DNA from: an uncultured Eggerthellaceae bacterium
GTDB lineage: Bacteria; Actinomycetota; Coriobacteriia; Coriobacteriales; Eggerthellaceae
DNA length: 40,347 nt
Direction of reading: 5' to 3'
Assembly: GCA_904420215.1 (NCBI GenBank)
Contig: CAJFUR010000111.1
Coordinates: 1 to 40,347 of the forward strand
Made by a program: the position numbers and the translations under genes. The notes below the pieces were generated by a model. The model had not been told where the DNA came from. It saw only the letters and a list, made by a program, of their open reading frames with translations, and made no database searches. This document shows positions 24,577 through 31,413 of the stretch, in pieces. Positions within the stretch are counted from its first letter, which is position 1. Every line of letters starts with the position of its first letter.

Positions 24577-26874
24577 CTATTCGCCTCCTTGCGCCCGATA
24601 CACTTTGCAGGGCATGCATTTGTAATGAGTGCCGAAACCAAGCGGACCGTTTTCTTCGTGTGGAATGAGGCTGCTGACATTCGCCTCGAAGACGCCGTAC
24701 AGGCTGTCGGGATCGCCTTCGGGATACCACCAGCCATGGTCACAGGACACCACATCTTCCTGCACTATGGGAGTTACCTCTGCAACCATGCGCACACGCC
24801 CGAAATGGTTCTCTATCCAGACCCAAGCCCCGTCGTCGATGCCAAGCCCCGCCGCAGTTGTGGGATTGATCTGAACGGTTGGCCACGGATGCATCTCGCG
24901 CAATGTTTTTATCTGCCGATTTTCGGAATGAAACGACGTGAAACGACGCGCGCCCGTGGTCATGGTCAGGGGGTATTCCTCGAAAAGATCGGGCCTTTCT
25001 TCCTTCGAGTATTTAGGGGCGAGGTAGTATGGTAGGGGATCTTCGCCAAAACGGGCAAGCTGGGTGCTGTAAAGTTCGATGCGCCCGGTAGGAGTATTGA
25101 ATCCCACCGCGCCGTCTGGTCGCAGAAGCCCTTTCTCGTATTTCCTATAGTCGAGTTCGTATTGACCGATCACCTTTTCGCGAATTTGGGAGAAACTCAC
25201 ATCCAGCCCGGGGACCTGCGACAGTTCGGCGTTGAAATAGTCTTCGGGCGAGCGATATTTCACGTTCGCGGAGCGAGGGTACAGGCGTTTGTGGAGCTCG
25301 ATGATGATCTCGAGATCCGACTTCGTCTCCCCCATGTTGGGAATGACCTTGATATTGGATCCCAACTGTCCTGGCTGCGAGAAGTTGTTGTTCGAAATGA
25401 GGCCGTCGTGTTCAAAATAGCTCGAGGCAGGCAGCACAATGTCGGCCAAGCCCAAGACAGTCGGCGTCATGAAAAGGTCGGCGACCACGATGAAGTCCAG
25501 CTTCCGCAGAGCCTCATACCAGCGCTTCGGTTGCGTGACCATGCAGGCAATGGGATTGTTGTTGAATATGTAGGCGAATTTCACAGGATGCGGAGCACCC
25601 GTCTCGATGGCGTCAAGAGCAGCATCGGGATGCGCCGTCATGACCAGAGCCCCCATGGCCGGATAGCGATCATGGCCGATCATCGGGGTATCCGTGTTGT
25701 CGTACTTCGCCAGCCCTTCGGGTTCCGCATCCTCGTCTTCGCCCTTGGGCTTGTTCTCCACTTGACCGCCGAACGTGGACGTCGCGCCCATGAGGCATCC
25801 CCCGGGAATGTCCATATTGCCGCAAATGGCGAAAAGCGAGAGCAGGGCGTGCCCTATTTGCAGGCAGTTGGGATTCTGATCGACAGCCAACCCCATGGAA
25901 AGCGTGGAGGGTTTTTCGGACAGGCAGCGCGCAGCGCCCCGGATGTCATCGGGATCGACGCCGGTGATCCTCGCAACGTCTTCGACCGGATACTCCCGGC
26001 ACCGCCTTGCCAGTTCGTCGAAGCCGTATGTCCACCGATCCACGAAATCGTGATCGTAAAGGCCTTCTTCTATGACCACATTGAGCAGCCCGATGGCCAA
26101 TGCGCCATCCGTCCCCGGACGCAGCTGGAGATGGTATTCGGCTCGCGTGGCAAGCCAATTCACCCGGGGGTCGGCCACAATCAGCTTGCAGCCACGCTTC
26201 ATCATCTCTATCATTGAATGGCCCCAAAGGCCATCGGCGTTGGAGCGAAGCGGATCGCGCCCCCACACCAACATGTACTTCGGGCATTCCCAAGCAGGGT
26301 CGTCGTAACGGCCGGCAAGGCCTGCCGCATTGTCGATTTCTATATATGGTGCACCCATGGCCCAGCGCATCATCGCCTTGCGGGGCACGATGCATGACCA
26401 ACCCGAATTGGGATGGATGACGGTCTGCGTCCCGAACACGTCGAAAGCCAGAGGATGGTGGTATTTGGAAGCTTCGCGACCCGTTCCGCATAAAACGGCA
26501 ACCGCATTGACGCCATAGCTCTCGACGGTTTGGCGATACTTCTCCACTACCGCGTCGAGCGCCTCGTCCCAAGTGATGCGCTCCCACTTGTTCTCACCCC
26601 GCTTGCCCACGCGTTTCAGGGGATGCAGAAGGCGGTCTTCGTGATTGATGTACTCAAGCGCGGTCAGGCACCTGACGCAAAGACGACCCTTTGTGATGGG
26701 ATGGTCGGGATCACCCTCCACCTTCCGAATGACGCCGTCCTTCACATGAACCCTCAAGCCGCAACCTTGGTTATGACAGCCAAGTCCTGCAGCACATGTA
26801 CGGTAGATCACCGTACCATCTCCCGTTTCGCGCACTGCAGGCGGCGCATCTTCGTTGAAATGAACCTTCAGCAT
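24577..26874 (-). CDS. Molybdopterin oxidoreductase, catalytic subunit (3)
   Basis: 765 aa from ATG 26874 (GGGAGAGG directly before it; an ATG at 26901 is in frame but has no site). Cluster cysteines 33, 38, 66, 69, the same spacing as subunit 1 (GCHNQGCGLRVHVKDG, RLCVRC). GWSC161IVPR holds the candidate Mo-ligand Cys. MLVWGRDPLRSNADGLWGHSMIEMMKRG, IVADPRVNWLA, LRPGTDGALAIGL, MTTGARRFTSFHSENRQ and SCDHGWWYPE follow. No signal peptide, so cytosolic. Subunits 1 and 3 end alike (PCKIYRAED and PCKVYRAQGGE), pointing to a duplication within the locus. Confidence 0.9.
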   Translation of the reverse strand: MLKVHFNEDAPPAVRETGDGTVIYRTCAAGLGCHNQGCGLRVHVKDGVIRKVEGDPDHPITKGRLCVRCLTALEYINHEDRLLHPLKRVGKRGENKWERITWDEALDAVVEKYRQTVESYGVNAVAVLCGTGREASKYHHPLAFDVFGTQTVIHPNSGWSCIVPRKAMMRWAMGAPYIEIDNAAGLAGRYDDPAWECPKYMLVWGRDPLRSNADGLWGHSMIEMMKRGCKLIVADPRVNWLATRAEYHLQLRPGTDGALAIGLLNVVIEEGLYDHDFVDRWTYGFDELARRCREYPVEDVARITGVDPDDIRGAARCLSEKPSTLSMGLAVDQNPNCLQIGHALLSLFAICGNMDIPGGCLMGATSTFGGQVENKPKGEDEDAEPEGLAKYDNTDTPMIGHDRYPAMGALVMTAHPDAALDAIETGAPHPVKFAYIFNNNPIACMVTQPKRWYEALRKLDFIVVADLFMTPTVLGLADIVLPASSYFEHDGLISNNNFSQPGQLGSNIKVIPNMGETKSDLEIIIELHKRLYPRSANVKYRSPEDYFNAELSQVPGLDVSFSQIREKVIGQYELDYRKYEKGLLRPDGAVGFNTPTGRIELYSTQLARFGEDPLPYYLAPKYSKEERPDLFEEYPLTMTTGARRFTSFHSENRQIKTLREMHPWPTVQINPTTAAGLGIDDGAWVWIENHFGRVRMVAEVTPIVQEDVVSCDHGWWYPEGDPDSLYGVFEANVSSLIPHEENGPLGFGTHYKCMPCKVYRAQGGE

Positions 26875-26918
26875 CGAACCTCTCCCGCTTGGATTCAACA
26901 TATCGTCATCGAACCAGA

Positions 26919-26961
26919 GGCAGAAAGGCCATCAAGCAGAATGCAAGACAGCCTTTCTGCC
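26919..26961 (-). promoter_or_regulatory. Intra-operon hairpin before catalytic subunit 3
   Basis: An 11-bp stem GGCAGAAAGGC (26919-26929) with 26951-26961 and a 21-base loop, in the 94-base gap between the zinc-ribbon gene and subunit 3. There is no T-run. It is placed to set the ratio of transporter to enzyme mRNA by processing or partial termination. Confidence 0.45.
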
Positions 26962-26968
26962 AATTACG

Positions 26969-27166
26969 CTACTCGGGTTTCTTCGGCGCCGGCGGCTTGG
27001 GTGCACCGGGGGCGGAAGGGGCGGAGGGATTGGCCATGGAGCCCAGCGCCGCCGCATCGGCAACTCCCGGCATGGGAGGCATCGCCCGCAACTTCGCACC
27101 GCACTGAGTGCACTCGGTTGCCCCCACCTCGTTGTCCGCACCGCACTTTTTGCAAATATTGGTCAT
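26969..27166 (-). CDS. Zinc-ribbon small protein with Pro/Ala tail (65 aa)
   Basis: MTNICKKCGADNEVGATECTQCG: two CxxC pairs (Cys5, 8, 19, 22) form a minimal zinc ribbon. It is followed by a Met/Pro/Ala-rich tail ending SAPGAPKPPAPKKPE. It starts at ATG 27166, with GAGGCGG upstream. It sits between the MFS gene (91 bases) and catalytic subunit 3 (94 bases). Function unknown: a scaffold, metal carrier or small regulator are all possible. It is different in sequence from the 83-aa Cys-rich protein further down the operon. Confidence 0.72.
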   Translation of the reverse strand: MTNICKKCGADNEVGATECTQCGAKLRAMPPMPGVADAAALGSMANPSAPSAPGAPKPPAPKKPE

Positions 27167-27257
27167 GACGACCGCCTCACTTGGTCTGAAACACATGGCA
27201 CGATCACCTTTCTCTAGAAGGTTGACAAAGAGCCGAAATAACAGCAGTTCGCCTTCG

Positions 27258-28520
27258 TCAGGCGTCAGCTCCAACTTCCTCGTCGGCAACTGCAACATCC
27301 TTGGCACCCATGACCGCAATGACGTTCACCACCGTCAGGGCGACGCAGATGACAACAGCCACCATGAAGATCATGTACTGGGGCGCATCCGGGGCTATTC
27401 CGAAGAACACCTGCGAAGTTGGCGAGGACGCGAACGAGCCGAAATTCATGGCCAAAGTGTTGATGCCGAGCAGGAACGTGATAATGGCAGGCTTGTTCAG
27501 AACGCTCAGAATCTGGGCCATGCCGCATGTAAGCATGTTCATGCCGAAGCCCATGCTGAAAGCGGCAATATAGGCAACGGGGACGTTCAAAACGCCCGAA
27601 GAAGCTAGCCAGAAAAACAGGGCGAAAGCGAGAGCGACAAGCGCGGCGCCGACTCCCAGGCAGAATTTCTTGGCAAATTTGTATATCAAGCCGAAAACGG
27701 CCGCCACAAGAATGGAACCGACGGTGCGCACCGACATGATGGTGCCGAATAGAGCCGAGTCAACGCCGATATCGGTCAGGGCCAAGCGTCCGAAGCTGGT
27801 GAACCAGCCCAAAGTGAGCATCACGGCGAAGAACGTGAACATCAGAATCCACGAGCGAGGCGTGATCTCTGAGAAACGACCCTTCTTCTCGGACTTATCT
27901 TCCTTTTCCTGAGACGCGGCGTTCGGATCCCCCTTGAAGAAGATACCCATGAGAATCATCGGGATGAAACCGATCAGGTAAAAGGCGAACGCCATTCTCC
28001 AGTTGATCAAGGCCAGCATTCCAGCAATGGTGGAACCGAACGCGAGCGACAAGTTGAAGCAGATGCCAGCAATACCCAACCAGTACGAGCGTGTGCCAGG
28101 TTCGGCGAACGTCTGAACCACCACAGACTGAGCCATGGGCGTAAAGCAGCCAAGCGCCAGTCCCAGCACGGCTCGCGTCAAAACCAGCACAATGAACGGG
28201 GTCCCGTCGGGCAAGACGAGCGGAGCCGCTCCGCCAACAACGAACAAAACGATGGCTATCATGGTGATGGTTTTGAACTTGACATATTTGCCCGCAAGAA
28301 CGCCAAACAGAAACGCGCCTGCCATGGCTAGCAAATTGGTAATCGTAAGGAAATAGGAAAGCGTACCTGGATCGACGCTCGAGTACACCGCCTGAAGTTC
28401 CGTCGTGATAACGTTTGGAATATTGGTGGTTGGCGCACAAGCGTAAACGGCAAGGGCGCCCACGAGCGTGCCGATTTGCGTGCCGGTAAGTTTTTGGCGC
28501 GGCTTTGTAGCTTCGGCCAT
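27258..28520 (-). CDS. MFS transporter (first gene of the molybdoenzyme operon)
   Basis: 420 aa with 12 predicted helices. MFS signatures include GVLAGKYVKFKTITMIAI (loop 2-3) and TRAVLGLALGCFTPMAQSVVVQTFAEPGTRSYWLGIAG. The central loop KGDPNAASQEKEDKSEKKGRFSE is charged. AGGAGGAG precedes the start. Not closely similar to the other MFS gene of the island, so the two probably handle different compounds (for example substrate uptake and product export). A good promoter with a LysR-type dyad lies 130-170 bases upstream, making this the likely first gene of a transcript running to the terminator at 17.9 kb. Confidence 0.85.
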   Translation of the reverse strand: MAEATKPRQKLTGTQIGTLVGALAVYACAPTTNIPNVITTELQAVYSSVDPGTLSYFLTITNLLAMAGAFLFGVLAGKYVKFKTITMIAIVLFVVGGAAPLVLPDGTPFIVLVLTRAVLGLALGCFTPMAQSVVVQTFAEPGTRSYWLGIAGICFNLSLAFGSTIAGMLALINWRMAFAFYLIGFIPMILMGIFFKGDPNAASQEKEDKSEKKGRFSEITPRSWILMFTFFAVMLTLGWFTSFGRLALTDIGVDSALFGTIMSVRTVGSILVAAVFGLIYKFAKKFCLGVGAALVALAFALFFWLASSGVLNVPVAYIAAFSMGFGMNMLTCGMAQILSVLNKPAIITFLLGINTLAMNFGSFASSPTSQVFFGIAPDAPQYMIFMVAVVICVALTVVNVIAVMGAKDVAVADEEVGADA

Positions 28521-28651
28521 TTTCTCCTCCTAAGTTATCCCCAATCGAACCAATACGGATCTCCCGAGACTGCCGGTGCACAGACGGGGCTTCGCGGAAG
28601 CCCTCCGAAACCACTCGGGCGAATACAGCTTAGCAGGATGAATTTACCGAG

Positions 28652-28680
28652 ATAACAGGCCTAATGTTTGCACTGTACAA
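28652..28680 (-). promoter_or_regulatory. Promoter of the MFS-molybdoenzyme operon
   Basis: Minus strand: TTGTAC (28680-28675), 17-base spacer, TGTTAT (28657-28652). The best-spaced sigma-70-type promoter in the island, 130 bases before the MFS start. Confidence 0.55.
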
Positions 28681-28691
28681 CCGGAAGTTGT
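28677..28691. promoter_or_regulatory. Dyad overlapping the operon -35, candidate LysR site
   Basis: ACAAC-CGGAA-GTTGT: two 5-bp arms with a 5-base centre, covering most of the -35 hexamer. Located between the LysR (2) gene and the operon it probably controls. Confidence 0.4.
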
Positions 28692-28830
28692 TGTTTGACT
28701 GCGCCGCCCGCAGGCCAAAGCGAGCGCATGTGAACCCCACGCCTTTCAAAAGCGCGGCAAAGGCGGGTCCCGCACGGCATGCAGTGGAGCCGCAGTTATT
28801 CGTTTGCGAGACTGAGTCCGTTCACCCGCC

Positions 28831-28856
28831 CAAAAACAACCCGTCCGGCGGAACGG
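28831..28856 (-). terminator. Intrinsic terminator after LysR (2)
   Basis: Minus strand: CCGTTC...GGACGG stem (28856-28841, one G-T pair) followed by GTTGTTTTTG. It lies 36 bases after the LysR stop. Confidence 0.65.
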
Positions 28857-28892
28857 CAGGGATTCCCCACTGCAGCAACAACAGAAGACGAA

Positions 28893-29819
28893 CTAATCGG
28901 CGAACTTGCCGAGACGCTTGCTTGAAGCAGTGTCCCTGATGTACTCTATGATTTCTTCGTAGCTGTATTTCAACTCGCTCTGGGGATTCCAAATGACCGA
29001 TACCGGCGGTCGCAAAAAACCCGCTTCTTTGGCAATGGGCTTGAACACGACCCTGTCTTCGTCTGCTTGATCCATATGCCGCCTGTCGAGCAGACACACC
29101 CCTACGTTTTCGTACACGCACTCCAAAGCCGTCGAATCGGAAACGTAAATCGAAGATGAAGCTACATTGGCTCCAGACTTCTTGCAGATGCGCCGAATGT
29201 TGGAATCCATGTCTGATTTGCTGTTGAGATGGATGACCCGCTGGCCCTCAAGGTCGGACCAGGCAATGGCCTCCTTGCGCGCCAAAGGGTTGTTTTTGTT
29301 GACGGCCCACACCAGATTCACCTTCAAAAGTTCCAAGCTCAGCAAATCACCCGACACTTCACCAACGCATATTCCCAGATCAAGCGAACCATTCCTTACC
29401 ATTTTGACAACTCGGTCATTCGGGTACTCGTAAATGGTCAAAAGCGTCTCGGGATGCATTTCCTCGAATTTCAGCAAATCAATGACCGACAAGGGAGATT
29501 TTTTGTTTCCCAGAAACCCGCAATAAAATCCAATGGTTATGCAGTTCTGTGGCGATCCTTTGCGAATGGCTTCGATGCCTGCATCGAATTCTTTCATGGC
29601 CTTTATAACGCATTTGGCTTTTTCAAGCACCATACTACCTGCTTCAGTGAGCTCGAGACCGCGCGTAGTTCGCTTGAAAAGATCGAAACCGATCTCTCTT
29701 TCGCATTTCAAAATGGATTTCGACAGGCCCTGCTCCGAAATGAACAACTCTCGGGAAGCTCCCGATATCGTACCGCACTCGTAGACCTTGCAGAAATTTT
29801 CGATCTGATGATAATCCAT
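28893..29819 (-). CDS. LysR-family transcriptional regulator (2)
   Basis: 308 aa. The HTH at the N-terminus is MDYHQIENFCKVYECGTISGASRELFISEQGLSKSILKCEREIGFDLFKRT. The effector-binding domain (about 90-295) has ITIGFYCGFLG and a C-terminal IWNPQSELKYSYEEIIEYIRD. It has more cysteines than usual and an atypical HTH (SEQGLSKSI in place of the common TQPALSRQI), so it is only distantly related to LysR (1). AAGGGGGGG lies upstream of the start. It is the first gene of the island as transcribed and is likely to control the operon beginning with the adjacent MFS gene. Confidence 0.92.
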   Translation of the reverse strand: MDYHQIENFCKVYECGTISGASRELFISEQGLSKSILKCEREIGFDLFKRTTRGLELTEAGSMVLEKAKCVIKAMKEFDAGIEAIRKGSPQNCITIGFYCGFLGNKKSPLSVIDLLKFEEMHPETLLTIYEYPNDRVVKMVRNGSLDLGICVGEVSGDLLSLELLKVNLVWAVNKNNPLARKEAIAWSDLEGQRVIHLNSKSDMDSNIRRICKKSGANVASSSIYVSDSTALECVYENVGVCLLDRRHMDQADEDRVVFKPIAKEAGFLRPPVSVIWNPQSELKYSYEEIIEYIRDTASSKRLGKFAD

Positions 29820-30048
29820 CGAATCGCCCCCCCTTCGGCAATAAGATGCGCGGTCTGGCTGTCGCTATGCCAACACGCTGACATAATGCCGACAATGCGC
29901 CTGCATGGGCGACAAGCCCCACGTTCATGCGACAGAAACCGTGCGCGCCCGCCCACATTATAATGCATAGGTTGAAGAAGACACCTTTGACTGCGCCTTT
30001 CAGTCTTGCCACCTCACGACAGGCGAAACAAGGCGAATGCCGCCCGCA

Positions 30049-30105
30049 TCAAGGACAGGTAAAATCTTGCCGCCGCTTTCGTGCACACGCTGGGCAGGGC
30101 GGGCG
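30049..30105 (+). repeat. 57-bp direct repeat, right copy (island boundary)
   Basis: Same orientation as the copy at 15200-15256 and 55 of 57 bases identical. It ends 8 bases before the -10 of ppx. Joining the two copies would place the PPK2 and ppx promoters back to back. Confidence 0.9.
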
Positions 30106-30113
30106 CCATCCCC

Positions 30114-30128
30114 TAGAATGGGCGGGAC
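30114..30128 (+). promoter_or_regulatory. Candidate ppx-ppk promoter
   Basis: TAGAAT (30114-30119) followed by GGGCGGGAC. The same word, with two changes in the -10, follows the PPK2 promoter on the other side of the island. No clear -35. Confidence 0.4.
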
Positions 30129-30354
30129 CATGCCATGCGGGGCGCCTTGCCCATGCGGCCGCACAGCCAGTCCATCGCCATGCGTGGCGTCATGCGGGGC
30201 GGCGGCTGCGCAGGCCGTGCGGGTGGCGGCCCACCCGCGTGCCGTCCGCCATCGCGCGGCCCGCCGCCGCCCGCACGGCCCCGCCAAAGCCGGCCGGCCG
30301 TGCGCTGCCCGACGCGGCTGCCGTGCGCGGCGCCACGAAGAGAACGGATTGCCC

Positions 30355-31389
30355 ATGCCCAACTACGGCGTCATCGACCTGGGATCGAACTCGGTGCGCC
30401 TCGTCGTCTACGAGGTCAAGAACGACCGCCAGGCCTCCTACACGAACAAAGACTTCCGCAGCCTCATGAACGACAAGGTCATGGCGGGGTTGTCCGCCTA
30501 CGTGCAAAACGGCACGTTCGTGCAGGCAGGCATTGAGCGTGCGGCGTCGGTGCTCAAGGGCCACTTGAAGCGCGCGCGGTATTTCGACTGCAAGCGCATC
30601 GACGTGTTCGCCACCGCCGTGCTGCGCAACTGCGAAAACTCGGCCGAGGCCGTGGCAGCCCTGCAGGATGCCATCGGCATGCCCATCGCATTGCTCTCCG
30701 CCCGCGACGAGGCCCACTTGGGCTTCGTGGGCGCCACCTGCGACCGCGCGATCGACCGCGGCACGCTCATCGACATCGGCGGCGGCTCCACCGAGCTCAC
30801 GCGCATCGAGAACGGCCAGGACTTCGCCAACGTCAGCATCCCGCAGGGGTCGCTTTCCTCGTATGCGCAGCACGTCGCCGGCGTGCTGCCCACGCGGCAG
30901 GAAGCGGAGGCCATCGCGCAGGCGTTCTGGCAGCAGGTGCGCGCCCTGCCGGATGCCAGCGCCTACCGCGCGGCGCGCTTCTACGGCATCGGGGGAAGCG
31001 TGCGCGCCGCCGCCAAGATGCACGCGCAGGTGCACGCCTTGGAAACGCGCCCGCGCGCGCTCGCCCCGCACGAGGTCGCCAGCATCCTCGATCTTTTGCA
31101 ACGCGACCCCGGAACCTTCGCGCACCAGGCGGTCAAGGCCGTGCCGGAGCGCGTGCACACGCTGGTTCCCGGCTGCCTGATCGCCCACGCCCTGCTGACC
31201 GGCTTCGGGGCCGATGCCTTGGAGATATGCAAATACGGGCTGCGCGAGGGCTACCTCATGGAGCGCATGCTGGCCCCCGCCGCCTCGCCGCGCCAGCGGG
31301 CGGCCAAGAAGGCCGCATCCGTATGCGCCGCCAAAGCCGCCGCAACCCGCAAGCAAGCCGCGCCCGAACGCGCAATCCTCGCGAAATAG
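30355..31389 (+). CDS. ppx: Exopolyphosphatase / guanosine pentaphosphatase family
   Basis: 344 aa from ATG 30355. ASKHA fold: GVIDLGSNSVRLVVYEV (phosphate 1 loop, residues 5-21), ATAVLRNCENSAEA, DIGGGSTELTRI (phosphate 2 loop) and GIGGSVRA. It releases Pi from polyphosphate ends or hydrolyses pppGpp; the two activities cannot be separated by sequence here. The family's C-terminal HD-like domain is absent and the protein ends in an Ala/Lys-rich tail. It lies 24 bases before ppk1 on the same strand, forming an operon in which synthesis and breakdown are encoded together. Confidence 0.92.
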   Translation: MPNYGVIDLGSNSVRLVVYEVKNDRQASYTNKDFRSLMNDKVMAGLSAYVQNGTFVQAGIERAASVLKGHLKRARYFDCKRIDVFATAVLRNCENSAEAVAALQDAIGMPIALLSARDEAHLGFVGATCDRAIDRGTLIDIGGGSTELTRIENGQDFANVSIPQGSLSSYAQHVAGVLPTRQEAEAIAQAFWQQVRALPDASAYRAARFYGIGGSVRAAAKMHAQVHALETRPRALAPHEVASILDLLQRDPGTFAHQAVKAVPERVHTLVPGCLIAHALLTGFGADALEICKYGLREGYLMERMLAPAASPRQRAAKKAASVCAAKAAATRKQAAPERAILAK

Positions 31390-31413
31390 CGCGCAGGCGC
31401 CACCAGAGGGAGT

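Larger units (their letters stand above)
28521..28892. other. Regulatory interval between LysR (2) and the MFS gene
   Basis: 372 bases without a gene. It contains the promoter and dyad described separately (28652-28691) and the LysR terminator (28831-28856). The remainder shows nothing further. Confidence 0.7.
15200..30105. mobile_element. Putative molybdoenzyme island between 57-bp direct repeats
   Basis: The block between the repeats contains 13 minus-strand genes: two LysR/MFS sets, three catalytic molybdoenzymes, three ferredoxins, two small cysteine-rich proteins and a ubiquitin-like peptide. Single 60-base lines counted by hand give 55-58% GC inside (lines 15481 and 22141) and 75-78% in the nearest purine and ppx genes (lines 9121 and 31021). 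No integrase, transposase or tRNA boundary is visible, so mobility would need recombination between the repeats or an external recombinase. Inference, not proof. Confidence 0.5.
29820..30354. other. Interval between the island and ppx
   Basis: 535 bases with no gene. The first roughly 230 bases belong compositionally to the island (AT-rich patches near 29955). Then come the right 57-bp repeat (30049-30105), the ppx promoter (30114) and a very GC-rich 235-base leader before ppx. Confidence 0.6.

Noticed and set aside
18348-26874. Selenocysteine codon in the molybdoenzymes (formate dehydrogenase-like)
   Set aside because: All three frames are continuous, and the ligand position is an ordinary cysteine codon with no in-frame TGA.
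15257-30048. Integrase, transposase or insertion sequence responsible for the island
   Set aside because: Every frame between the repeats is accounted for by other genes. No recombinase motif or terminal inverted repeats were found.
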